38,819 nt of DNA from an uncultured delta proteobacterium. Lineage in GTDB: Bacteria; Bdellovibrionota_C; UBA2361; CAIXSY01. The notes under the pieces were generated by a model, which saw only the letters and a program-made list of their open reading frames with translations, ran no database searches and was not told the DNA's origin. Both the position numbers and the translations under genes were made by a program. Where the stretch lies: contig CAIXSY010000338.1 of NCBI GenBank assembly GCA_903922175.1, forward strand, positions 1-38,819, given 5' to 3'. Shown here piece after piece: positions 31,926 to 38,819 of the stretch (within the stretch, counting starts at the first letter, position 1; each line of letters starts with the position of its first letter).

Positions 31926-31975
31926 GTACTGCCCAATAACCCCGGGTAGCTTAATAATTCGCGGTCGTGCTCGTA
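31926..31975. repeat. Left half of a family B element
   Basis: GTACTGCCCAATAACCCCGG is followed by TTAATAATTCGCGGTCGTGC, the same arm as in the B elements at 4107 and 34881. A second terminus-like GTAACTGCTTGATA at 31989 is mirrored 30 bp later by CAGTTAC. No right half is visible before element D. Confidence 0.6.
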
Positions 31976-32017
31976 ACGTTCACGGGTCGTAACTGCTTGA
32001 TAGCACAGCAGAAGAAT

Positions 32018-32341
32018 ACAGTTACGCGAAGGGCAGGAAAAAGGACACGAAAACCACGAAATAAATTGCTGAGTATTCACCTGGAGTTAGCTCCAGGTAA
32101 AGTAATTGCTCATTAACCACGGGTGAAAGTGCCTAGATCCTAGTCCTGGTCATGGTTCTGGTCTTAAGTCATAGTCGTGTTCTTGGCCGCAATCATTGAC
32201 TAATTGACCAGGATTTAGGACCAGGACCATAACCAAGACTAAGACAAGATTTCCCCGGGGTTATTGAGCAGATACCAGGTGAATACTCAGCAAATACTTT
32301 TGCGTCCTTCGCGTCCTGTTTCGTGGCTTTCGTGTAACTGA
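32018..32341. repeat. Palindromic element D, interrupted by a family B MITE
   Basis: The left arm (32018-32087; ACAGTTACGCGAAGGGC...GAGTATTCACCTGG) and right arm (32276-32341; ...TTTCGTGTAACTGA) pair along most of their length. Without the insertion, the centre would be a perfect 16-bp stem of the type GAGTATTCACCTGGAG with a TTAG loop. No ORF is present in 31881-32583 apart from an unsupported 63-codon frame. Confidence 0.78.
32102..32275. mobile_element. MITE family B (174 bp) with near-perfect 8-bp target duplication
   Basis: The ends are GTAATTGCTCATTAACCACG and CCCCGGGGTTATTGAGCAGA(TAC). Internal arms CTAGTCCTGGTCATGGTT and ACCATAACCAAGACTAAG pair. The flanking octamers CAGGTAAA (32094-32101) and CAGGTGAA (32276-32283) differ at one base. 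The element lies in the right half of palindrome D, and removing it with one octamer restores the palindrome. Confidence 0.88.
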
Positions 32342-32502
32342 ATTCCTTCCGCTAGTTCAATTAGGCCCCGTGAACGCTTACTCGATGTCGCGGTCGAAAA
32401 GTGTGCTGAATCGGCTACCAGCACCACGACCAGGAGCACGCGCACGGACTCACGGGTTGATGAGTAGTAACACTCTGCGCGCCCTTGTGCAGCTACCCCA
32501 GC

Positions 32503-32529
32503 TTGACAGAAGCCCCAACATCGTATACC
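32503..32529 (+). promoter_or_regulatory. Probable sigma-70 promoter for rpmE-tlpA
   Basis: A perfect TTGACA (32503-32508) is followed after 15-16 bases by TATACC/ATACCT. It lies 55-80 bases upstream of the rpmE start. The spacer is one or two bases short of the optimum, so confidence is moderate. Confidence 0.5.
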
Positions 32530-32583
32530 TTCTTCGCTCTAACATGCCTAGCGCGCTATAGATTTTTCTTAGGTGGCAGTTTT

Positions 32584-32826
32584 ATGAAGAAAGAAATTCA
32601 TCCTCAGTATCATCAAGCAGCCGTCCACTGTGGTGGTTGCGGCTCTTCTTTTGTGGTCGGTTCGACGGCGACAGAGATCAGAACCAACGTCTGCTCAGTT
32701 TGCCATCCTTTTTATACGGGCACGCAGAAGTTGGTTGACGCCGAGGGGCGTGTCGATCGCTTCAAAAAGAGATACGCTAAGTTCTCGGCGCCTGCCGCCG
32801 CTGCCCCCGTTGCAGCCAAGGCCTAG
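32584..32826 (+). CDS. rpmE: 50S ribosomal protein L31, zinc-binding form
   Basis: L31 sits at the central protuberance of the large subunit and bridges to the small subunit. The 80-aa protein starts [20 protein letters not shown] and holds [20 protein letters not shown] and [11 protein letters not shown], the conserved core of the family. The two CxxC pairs (CGGC and CSVC) mark the zinc-containing C+ type. AGGTGG lies about 7 bases before the ATG at 32584; the longer ORF in the track is not real. The C-terminal tail is Ala/Pro-rich. A TlpA-type thioredoxin gene follows after 8 bp, likely in the same transcript. Confidence 0.96.
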   Translation: MKKEIHPQYHQAAVHCGGCGSSFVVGSTATEIRTNVCSVCHPFYTGTQKLVDAEGRVDRFKKRYAKFSAPAAAAPVAAKA

Positions 32827-32834
32827 TTATAAAG

Positions 32835-33395
32835 ATGACGACATTGCGCAGTCTATTTGGCCTGCCACTTACTCTGGGAATATTAATTCTCGTATCCGGT
32901 TGTACGTCCGAGTCAGGATTTGCACCGGGGCAAAGTCCACCGAACTTTGTCGTGCGTGGAGTTAACGGTGAGGCCATTTCACTCGATCAATACAAAGGCA
33001 AGACCGTACTTCTTAATTTTTGGGCCTCGTGGTGCGAGCCATGCAGGGTAGAGTTGCCACAACTTCGAAAATTGGCAGCGTCGCTTGACCCAAAGAACTT
33101 CATCGTACTCACCATCGCGGTCGAGGATCAGAAAGAAGCGGCGCTGGAGCAGCTTGGCGCACACTCCGGGAACCTTATTCCCGCATTCGACTTAGATGGC
33201 AGTGTGCGCGCCCAGTTCAAGCTACAGGGCTTTCCAGAAAGCTTCCTCGTTGATCGAGAGGGGAAGCTGATCCTCTTCCCTGACCCCGAGAGCGGACGAG
33301 CAGATGTGCGCATCGTTGGTCCTAGGGAGTGGAGCTCTCCAAAGATGATGGCTCGTATTAGAGCAGCAACCGGGATGACGGCTTCGGTACACTAA
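32835..33395 (+). CDS. TlpA/ResA-type thioredoxin-fold lipoprotein
   Basis: A 186-aa envelope thiol-disulphide oxidoreductase. Residues 1-22 form a lipoprotein signal with the lipobox LVSGC (Cys23). The thioredoxin fold then shows NFVVRGVNGEAISLDQYKGK, LLNFWASWCEPCRVELPQL with the active-site WCEPC (Cys67, Cys70), and GFPESFLVDREGK with the cis-proline region. ResA/TlpA proteins reduce cysteines of apocytochromes c or other exported proteins; which it is here is open because no cytochrome c biogenesis genes are in the window. It follows rpmE closely. Its stop overlaps the stop region of the convergent acidic protein gene by 4 bp. Confidence 0.9.
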   Translation: MTTLRSLFGLPLTLGILILVSGCTSESGFAPGQSPPNFVVRGVNGEAISLDQYKGKTVLLNFWASWCEPCRVELPQLRKLAASLDPKNFIVLTIAVEDQKEAALEQLGAHSGNLIPAFDLDGSVRAQFKLQGFPESFLVDREGKLILFPDPESGRADVRIVGPREWSSPKMMARIRAATGMTASVH

Positions 33396-33958
33396 CGCTT
33401 TTTGCGGCTCCCGCTAGCAGCTTTTTTGGCCTTGCCTTTTCCTTTTTTGGGCTTTTCCTCCTCCTCCTCCTCCTCCTCTTCTTCTTCCTCTACTTCGTCC
33501 TTCTCCTCATCATCATCTTCTTCTTCCTTCTCTTCGTCCTCATCTAGGTCGTCATCGAGATCGTCGATGTCGCCGATGTCGTCATCCTCGGCATCGTCAT
33601 CCTTCTCCTCTTCTTCAACAGGCTCGACCTCACTCTCAAACACATCCGGATCGACCTCCTCTAGCGCATCAGTGAAGGCCGAGATAACCAGCGCAAACGC
33701 ATGCGGTGAGTAGTCTTCAGTTTCAAGAACGGTCTCAAGTACGGTCTTAATTTCCGTCACTACGGCGGCTTCCACCTCGGGAGACATCTCCTCCTCCTCC
33801 TCCTCCTCGCTCTCCTCCTTACCCGCATCGTCCTCCGCCTCTTCATCGAGGACGTGAGCCAGACCAAGCTCCTTCTCAGCGGAGCGGCGAAGTTCGGAAT
33901 ATCCCTCTAAAAGAAGGGTTAATGCATCAGATATTTTCTCAGAAGCCTTGGTGCTCAT
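33392..33958 (-). CDS. Highly acidic protein with basic C-terminal tail
   Basis: A 188-aa protein dominated by Glu and Asp runs (DDLDDDLDEDEEKEEEDDDE and similar) and ending in a Lys-rich tail (KPKKGKGKAKKAASGSRKKR). Two short non-acidic segments look folded: residues 1-37 (TKASEKISDALTLLLEGYSELRR) and about 60-105 (MSPEVEAAVVTEIKTVLETVL; YSPHAFALVISAFTDALEE). The mix of a polyanionic stretch and a basic tail suggests binding to nucleic acid, ribosomal proteins or other basic partners, but this is inference; I know no named family. AAAGGAG lies 9-10 bases before the ATG at 33958. It converges on tlpA with a 4-bp overlap. Its complement yields a poly-Ser shadow ORF. Confidence 0.7.
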   Translation of the reverse strand: MSTKASEKISDALTLLLEGYSELRRSAEKELGLAHVLDEEAEDDAGKEESEEEEEEEMSPEVEAAVVTEIKTVLETVLETEDYSPHAFALVISAFTDALEEVDPDVFESEVEPVEEEEKDDDAEDDDIGDIDDLDDDLDEDEEKEEEDDDEEKDEVEEEEEEEEEEEEKPKKGKGKAKKAASGSRKKR

Positions 33959-34167
33959 CGGTTAAAAACTCCTTTAAAAGAAATACAGGATTGGAAAAGC
34001 TAACGCGTCTTGTGCGAGTGCCTGCCCCAGCTTGAGCTAGCAACACAGACCAGCGAAAGGCTGACGAAAAGTTAAAGCGATTCACGGTTGAAAAGCAAGA
34101 GCGCATCTTGATTGAAATGCATAATTTCTTAGTTGCAACGCTAACGATGTGATGTTCTACTAGACCG

Positions 34168-34866
34168 ATGTATTCAAAGCTCGCACGTCCCCCAATGCCG
34201 CTGAACCTCACTTATTTCAAGTGTGCTTGGCTCGCTATTTTGTGCATTTTAACCTCGATTGTCTCATGTTCCACGATCCAACCTGGGACAGCGGGCAACA
34301 GTGCCACAGACCCACGACTGCAGGCCAAAGCTGCTAAGTCGAGTGAGTTTCTACACATTAATTCGCTGGCGATACTCACTCCGCACCTCGGCCGCGGGGT
34401 AGGGGGAGGGGCGATTCGCCAGAGCGATGTTCTGTCTTCGATAATTTCCGCGGCCACACTCGCGGAACTGCAAGTTGTCGATCCAACTAAGGTATCTACT
34501 GCAGCAGCCTTAGTGCCAACGGCCCAGAGCGTTAGCGACTCAGTCGCCATTGCTCGCAGGGTGGGGGCAGATGCGGTCCTGGTAACCGAGATACGCGTAT
34601 TTGAGGAGAGGCATGGATCCCGAGTTGGAGCTAACGTAGCGGCACAGGTAGGCTTTGGCATGTCCCTATACCGAACCAAGGACAGCCTACTACTGTGGGA
34701 CGGGAGCTATTTTTACAAAGAGAAGGCGGCATCCGAGAACCTCCTCGACATTCCTGAGCGCGGGAGCCTAGCATGGCATAGCGGCGCTGAGATCCTGCAA
34801 CGAGGGCTGGAGGCTGCCTTTAGTAGCATCGCCGAGAGCCGTCGCAGTGTGTTTCTTAGCCACTGA
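34168..34866 (+). CDS. Outer-membrane-type lipoprotein, CsgG/LpoB-like or DUF-type accessory
   Basis: A 232-aa lipoprotein. The N-terminal signal (WLAILCILTSIVSC) ends with a lipobox, SIVSC, at Cys34 counted from the first ATG; a start at 34195 would give a shorter n-region. The mature domain has LAILTPHLGRGVGGG, ELQVVDPTKVS, IARRVGADAVLVTEIRVFEE and QVGFGMSLYRTKDSLLLWDGSYFYKE, a pattern of strand-helix units common to periplasmic lipoproteins with an anticodon-binding-like fold (CsgG-N, LpoB, GNA1162 groups). The exact partner is unknown. Neither start has a clear Shine-Dalgarno. A family B element lies directly downstream. Confidence 0.7.
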   Translation: MYSKLARPPMPLNLTYFKCAWLAILCILTSIVSCSTIQPGTAGNSATDPRLQAKAAKSSEFLHINSLAILTPHLGRGVGGGAIRQSDVLSSIISAATLAELQVVDPTKVSTAAALVPTAQSVSDSVAIARRVGADAVLVTEIRVFEERHGSRVGANVAAQVGFGMSLYRTKDSLLLWDGSYFYKEKAASENLLDIPERGSLAWHSGAEILQRGLEAAFSSIAESRRSVFLSH

Positions 34867-34880
34867 GGTGGCTGCGTTTA

Positions 34881-35077
34881 GTAACTGCTCAATAAACCCG
34901 GGGAATCAAGTTGTTCAAGCGTCTCTGCCTCAGTCCTCGTCACCGTCGTAGTCTTGGCCATGGTCGTACCCGAATTCAATAAGTCCGAGTAAGGGATGTC
35001 GTGGTCGTGCTCCTGGTCGACCACGAGCACGACCACGTTCGCGAATTATTAAGTTACCGGGGATAATAAGCAGATAC
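34881..35077. mobile_element. MITE family B (197 bp) upstream of ftsK
   Basis: The left end is GTAACTGCTCAATAAACCCG, and the right end carries ACCGGGGATAATAAGCAGAT(AC). The right arm has the TTAATAATTCGCGAACGTGG arm type (complement) and an inner near-perfect palindrome of GTGGTCGTGCTC near 35002-35037. Flanking octamers TGCGTTTA and GAAGATCC do not match, so the target duplication is lost or absent. It fills most of the 34867-35215 gap. Confidence 0.75.
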
Positions 35078-35215
35078 GAAGATCCATCCTAACCTGTTGG
35101 ATACTCAGCAGACTTTGTGCCGCTTAAAATACCCCGTTTCCGGAAAGTGAGGGGTTCAGTATTGTTTATACTGTAGATTTGTAGCTTTAAGCTTTGAGCA
35201 GTGGTTTGTTGTTTT

Positions 35216-37843
35216 ATGAGTACCGCAATTCGTCGAAAAGGTGAGCGTAAGCGCACACAGAGCAGTGCAGGTAAGGCTGGTGGATCGAACGTCGTGCGCA
35301 GGGCTTGGGCCAATGAAGCCCTCGCCCTGGCTTGCTTCGCCGTGGCCATTTTCATCCTTGTGAGTGCGCTCTCGTTTCATTTTAGCTCGCGCATGGACGT
35401 GGTTGCGCATGCCAGCCTTAGAAATCCGATGGGGCCAGTCGGGCGATTTGTAGGGACACTCCTCAGCACGTTTTTAGGCTGGGGGACGATGGTGCCGGTC
35501 GCATGGTCGGCATGGCTTGGGTATTACCTTTGGAACCGAGACGACTCTAAGCCGCTTCTTGAAATTCACTCAAAGGTGCTTCTTCCGCTCGGGCTGGCGG
35601 GGATGTTGGTTTTCTCTTGCGCTCTTCTTTCCCTACTTTGGATTAGTAGTGCCGGTGGGGCATCGGGGATTTTCATTAGTGCTCCGCTTGCTCGGCTTTT
35701 CGGAGTCCCTGGAGCGAGCTTGATTATCGGAGCGCTCCTTCTGGCGTCACTGGCAATAGCCACTCGCCAGAGCGTGGCCACTATTTCATCGGCCGTGCTT
35801 GATGTGCTCAAGGTAGTTGCACGCTTTTTTGCGATGAGCGTCCCCTATGGATGCTTTGTCGTGCTTCGCGTCACTGGGCGAGGGTTAGCAAGCGCCCTGG
35901 TATATTGCTGGCACGCGATATTTTACACCGAGAAGCAAGATGCGCCACTTCCCACGCCGCGTGTTCGTAGGAACATAATTGAAACTGGCGATAAGCACGA
36001 CGAGAAAGACGATGAGGGGAAGGTCGGCGAGGATAGTGACGAGGAGGAGCAGGACACCGAGGAGGACGAGGAGGAGCTTGGTGTCAGCGGTATTTTTGAT
36101 GGTGATCCGGCGCCTGTCAGTAATCCCACGCCCGCCGTTGTTCAGAGAGTTGTCAACGATAGCCGAGTAGGGGACTCGGAGCTACGCAAGGTGCGCAAGC
36201 GCATCGTCGAGAACTTAAAAGAGTCCGAGGCCTTTCGCGACTACGTGCTTCCGGATCTTAACCTTCTGACGCGTGGAGAGGTCACGCCGGGTGCTGAAAA
36301 TGACGAGGAGCTGCGCGAAAAATCGCGCCAGATCGAAAGCAAGCTTAGGGATTTTGACATAAACGGCAAGGTGACACAGATCCATCCGGGGCCCGTGATC
36401 ACCCTTTTTGAGTTCGAACCCGCGCCTGGCGTCAAGGTTGGACGCATCGCCTCGCTTCAAGATGATCTGGCGATGACACTCAAAGCTAGTTCGATTCGAA
36501 TTATCGCCCCGATTCCGAAGCGTGGCACCGTCGGGATTGAGGTTCCTAACCGCGTCCGAGATATCGTGCGATTGCGCGATCTCCTCGAAAGTCCGGCATT
36601 TATCCACGCCGAGTCGCTGCTCAGTGTTCCGATCGGCAAAGATACCTACGGTGAGCCCGTGGTTGTCGATATCGCGCAGATGCCACACTTGCTGATGGCC
36701 GGCACAACCGGAACGGGCAAATCGGTGTGCATCAATGCTATCTTGCTGAGCTTACTTTACAAGTCAACCCCAGCCGAGCTTGGACTAATCCTGATCGATC
36801 CCAAGATTCTGGAGCTCAGCACATATGAGGACATCCCGCACCTACGCGTTCCCGTCGTAACCGTACCACGCCAGGCTAAGGCCGTGCTCGAATGGGCGGT
36901 TAATGAGATGAACAGACGCTATCGGGTGATGCAGAAGTTCGGCGTTCGAAACATCGATAGCTACAACAAGGTCGTCGCCGGTGAGCCCACCGATGACATG
37001 CTCGCTGAAGAGGGGCCATCGCGCTTCAAGGGTGATGTCCTCGAGCTCAAGGACGAGGAGATCGTCGAGGCTGGAATTATAGATAAGCCCGATCCGGCTT
37101 CGGTGACCGGAATCGCCGATGTCGATCTACTCATGGCCGAAAAGCTCAGGCCACTGCCGAAGATAGTGATCGTTATCGACGAGCTCGCCGATCTTATGTT
37201 GACGGTGGGCAAGGATGTTGAGCAGCTGATCACTCGAATAGCCCAAAAAGCTCGCGCTGCCGGAATTCACCTTATTATCGCCACACAGCGGCCCTCGGTA
37301 GACGTGGTCACCGGCTTAATTAAAGCGAATTTCCCAGCGCGTATCTCATTTCGAGTGGCAACTCGCGTCGATTCGCGCACCATTCTCGACGTGATGGGAG
37401 CTGACAAACTGCTCGGACGTGGTGACATGTTAACCATGATTCCGGGGCAGGACGGGCTGCGTCGTATGCACGGCGCATTCGTTTCGGACAACGAGGTCAC
37501 CAAGGTAGTTAACGCCATCAAGGCTAAGGCAAAGCCAAACTACGACGAACGAATCATGGCGCTGTGCGATAAGGCACTCGAGGAGGACCGTCCCGAGAAC
37601 GGCGAAGGTGGCATCGTCGCGGACGATTACGACGACATGTATGACAAGTGCGTAGAGCTGGTCGTCGGCAAAGGACATGCCTCGACCTCGATGCTGCAGC
37701 GTGCCTTTCGACTCGGCTACAACCGTGCCGCTCGTATCATCGACATGATGGAGAGAGAAGGGGTTGTGGGACCGATGGATGGCGCCAAGCCGCGTGAAGT
37801 GCTTGTGGCGAGCGAGCAGGCACAGCGGGAGGGGACCGGCTAA
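35216..37843 (+). CDS. ftsK: DNA translocase FtsK
   Basis: An 875-aa septal DNA translocase that pumps chromosome termini to dif at division. The N-terminal part has four to five transmembrane helices (about residues 25-215), followed by a short acidic linker (DSDEEEQDTEEDEEELG) and the motor domain with Walker A AGTTGTGKSV at about 496, DPKILELSTYEDIPHL, Walker B IVIVIDELADLM and ATQRPSVDVVTG. The C-terminal gamma domain (DKCVELVVGKGHASTSMLQR and following winged helix) is complete and would read KOPS. Between NIDSYNKV and LPKIVIVIDE there is an acidic insert of about 60 residues, longer than in E. coli. I start at the ATG at 35216; the GTG at 35201 adds five residues. The lolA gene follows, as in many diderms. 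Confidence 0.96.
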   Translation: MSTAIRRKGERKRTQSSAGKAGGSNVVRRAWANEALALACFAVAIFILVSALSFHFSSRMDVVAHASLRNPMGPVGRFVGTLLSTFLGWGTMVPVAWSAWLGYYLWNRDDSKPLLEIHSKVLLPLGLAGMLVFSCALLSLLWISSAGGASGIFISAPLARLFGVPGASLIIGALLLASLAIATRQSVATISSAVLDVLKVVARFFAMSVPYGCFVVLRVTGRGLASALVYCWHAIFYTEKQDAPLPTPRVRRNIIETGDKHDEKDDEGKVGEDSDEEEQDTEEDEEELGVSGIFDGDPAPVSNPTPAVVQRVVNDSRVGDSELRKVRKRIVENLKESEAFRDYVLPDLNLLTRGEVTPGAENDEELREKSRQIESKLRDFDINGKVTQIHPGPVITLFEFEPAPGVKVGRIASLQDDLAMTLKASSIRIIAPIPKRGTVGIEVPNRVRDIVRLRDLLESPAFIHAESLLSVPIGKDTYGEPVVVDIAQMPHLLMAGTTGTGKSVCINAILLSLLYKSTPAELGLILIDPKILELSTYEDIPHLRVPVVTVPRQAKAVLEWAVNEMNRRYRVMQKFGVRNIDSYNKVVAGEPTDDMLAEEGPSRFKGDVLELKDEEIVEAGIIDKPDPASVTGIADVDLLMAEKLRPLPKIVIVIDELADLMLTVGKDVEQLITRIAQKARAAGIHLIIATQRPSVDVVTGLIKANFPARISFRVATRVDSRTILDVMGADKLLGRGDMLTMIPGQDGLRRMHGAFVSDNEVTKVVNAIKAKAKPNYDERIMALCDKALEEDRPENGEGGIVADDYDDMYDKCVELVVGKGHASTSMLQRAFRLGYNRAARIIDMMEREGVVGPMDGAKPREVLVASEQAQREGTG

Positions 37844-37866
37844 AGCAGCGCGAGGAACGCGCTGCT
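37844..37866. repeat. GC-rich hairpin immediately after the ftsK stop codon
   Basis: AGCAGCGCG/CGCGCTGCT with a five-base loop begins on the base after the TAA. It belongs to the same set as hairpins at 14902, 18452, 25393 and 31776. It lies between ftsK and lolA and could act in mRNA processing or stability, but has no T-run. Confidence 0.65.
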
Positions 37867-37916
37867 GGCCATACGTGCCGTTTGCCCTCGAATCTCAAAT
37901 TTTGTATGCTCCTTAG

Positions 37917-38627
37917 ATGCGCATATCATTGCTCTACTTAACTCTCTTCAGCTTCCTCGTTACCAACGTCGCCACGGCCCAGTCGCGTTCTTTTGATTGC
38001 CGTGGCACTCCATGGCCGCTAAATCGCGGACAGGCGATGGTGCAGAGCGTGCAGAAAACCTATGGCGGCGTAAGCAGCTTGCAAGCCGACTTCTTGCAGG
38101 AATCTTTTCTTTCGGCACTCGATGTCAGTGAGCAGAGCTCTGGAAAGATGCAGTTTCGCAAGCCCGGGCAGATGCGCTGGGACTACCTAAAGCCAGAGGC
38201 TCAGCTCTTTCTTATTCGCGACAAGGTACTTACCCTTTTTCAGCCGAAAGAGAACCAGGTCATCCGCCAACGGGTTGAGGATGTCTTTCTAACCGACCTT
38301 CCAGCGTCGTTCATTATGGGAATCGGTGACCTAAGCCGAGATTTCAAACTTGTTGCGGCTTGCGACAACGCGGACGGCGTTGTTCTCGAATTGAGCCCGG
38401 CCCGTGCCGCGTCGGCGGACAAGGGCGATCGTGCGATCAAGACATTTAAGCTGCTTATTAATCCTTCGTCGTATCTTCCAGTTGGCGCTCGTGTGGTCGA
38501 TGTCGGCGGCAACAGCACCGCCATCCTGTTTCAAACGCCAAAGACTAATGCACTGATTCCAGATAGCACCTTTGAATTTACCGCTCCAAAGGGCGCCGAT
38601 ATCATTGAACGCACCGCAGGGGAGTAG
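37917..38627 (+). CDS. lolA: Outer-membrane lipoprotein carrier protein LolA
   Basis: LolA ferries lipoproteins from the LolCDE complex across the periplasm to the outer membrane. The 236-aa precursor has a signal peptide (MRISLLYLTLFSFLVTNVATAQS, cut after TA or AQS). The mature protein shows the family layout: QKTYGGVSSLQADFLQE at the start of the fold, GKMQFRKPGQMRWDYLKPE, FLIRDKVLTLFQPKENQVI, and PSSYLPVGARVVDVGGNSTAILF in the second half. A Cys near the N-terminus (FDCRGTPWP) is unusual. It follows ftsK with 73 bp between and is probably in the same operon. No Shine-Dalgarno is seen. Confidence 0.9.
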   Translation: MRISLLYLTLFSFLVTNVATAQSRSFDCRGTPWPLNRGQAMVQSVQKTYGGVSSLQADFLQESFLSALDVSEQSSGKMQFRKPGQMRWDYLKPEAQLFLIRDKVLTLFQPKENQVIRQRVEDVFLTDLPASFIMGIGDLSRDFKLVAACDNADGVVLELSPARAASADKGDRAIKTFKLLINPSSYLPVGARVVDVGGNSTAILFQTPKTNALIPDSTFEFTAPKGADIIERTAGE

Positions 38628-38756
38628 GTTAATGCCACTTAAATGCTGTAATATTTAGAGCCTGTCCGGAAATAGCGAAAGCGCGATAGGACGGGAGAAA
38701 TAAGTGAAATAGTAGAGTAGTATAAGTGGCCAATTTTGAGGTTATGCCCGAAAAAG

Positions 38757-38768
38757 ACATGCTATAAT
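38757..38768 (+). promoter_or_regulatory. Possible extended -10 promoter near the window end
   Basis: TGCTATAAT (extended -10 form TGnTATAAT) is in the gap after lolA, pointing out of the window. TTGAGG is 21 bases upstream, too far for a standard -35. The short phrase AATTTTGAGG occurs twice here (about 38732 and 38783). Confidence 0.3.
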
Positions 38769-38819
38769 AGGACAGACTAGTGAATTTTGAGGCTAACGTA
38801 GCCCTGTCGAACCATAACA

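Noticed and set aside
32370-32561. 63-codon ORF upstream of rpmE
   Set aside because: No ribosome-binding site and no family signature; it overlaps the likely rpmE promoter.
33402-33713. ORF of 103 codons encoding a poly-Ser protein
   Set aside because: It is the antisense shadow of the Glu/Asp-rich gene at 33392-33958, which has a Shine-Dalgarno and a plausible composition.
34873-35085. Target duplication around the family B element upstream of ftsK
   Set aside because: The flanking octamers TGCGTTTA and GAAGATCC do not match, so insertion cannot be shown at this site.
1-38750. Window start AGGTTATGCCCG repeated near 38739, suggesting a circular contig
   Set aside because: The match is only 12 bases and the flanks differ; it is probably a short dispersed repeat.

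Overview
This window reads as a chromosomal segment of an uncultivated or poorly described diderm (Gram-negative) bacterium. LolA, an O-antigen ligase, lipoproteins with lipoboxes and an FtsK-LolA gene pair show the outer membrane. The HflX protein has the long N-terminal extension I associate with deltaproteobacterial (Geobacter-type, Desulfobacterota) homologues, so a lineage in that broad area is my best guess. It is a weak guess: there is no rRNA or tRNA here.

Layout. 0-5.8 kb: a UDP-sugar 4-epimerase, a small secreted protein, an O-antigen ligase, dephospho-CoA kinase and an SCP2-domain protein. 6.4-10.1 kb: an orphan sensor kinase, a PLP aminotransferase and a periplasmic TPR protein. 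10.5-22.6 kb: a loose set of envelope and polysaccharide genes on both strands (a tiny Cys-containing protein, GT4 glycosyltransferase, HpnA-like SDR, a polytopic membrane protein, membrane EEP phosphatase, SGNH hydrolase, methyltransferase, secreted proteins and an FrhB-like iron-sulfur protein). 22.9-25.4 kb: an unknown secreted protein, then the stump of an FMN-reductase gene destroyed by a REP-associated (RAYT) transposase and its REP arrays. 25.4-29.0 kb: a metal-dependent hydrolase divergent from a two-gene operon encoding a DNA-methyltransferase-like and a CbiA/CobB-like protein, both missing key catalytic residues. 29.5-38.6 kb: housekeeping genes hflX, a thioesterase, rpmE, a TlpA-type thioredoxin, an acidic protein, a lipoprotein, ftsK and lolA.

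The most striking feature is the intergenic DNA. Nearly every gap longer than 150 bp is filled by short palindromic elements. At least four families (called A, A2, B and C here) share termini of the form GTAAYYGSTC. Six copies have flanking 8-bp direct repeats; three of those pairs are perfect, the rest match at 6-7 of 8 positions. They behave as non-autonomous transposons (MITEs). No transposase for them lies in the window; GTAA termini with 8-bp duplications recall the IS66 family. Two are demonstrably nested inside older palindromic elements (B into D, C into E). Several elements sit exactly at gene 3' ends and now supply the last codons and stop codon. A second system, the RAYT with inverted REP arrays, and a set of GC-rich hairpins at stop codons lie on top of this.

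Intergenic stretches over 300 bp are covered by the repeat entries. Many start codons are inferred; few genes have a clear Shine-Dalgarno sequence.
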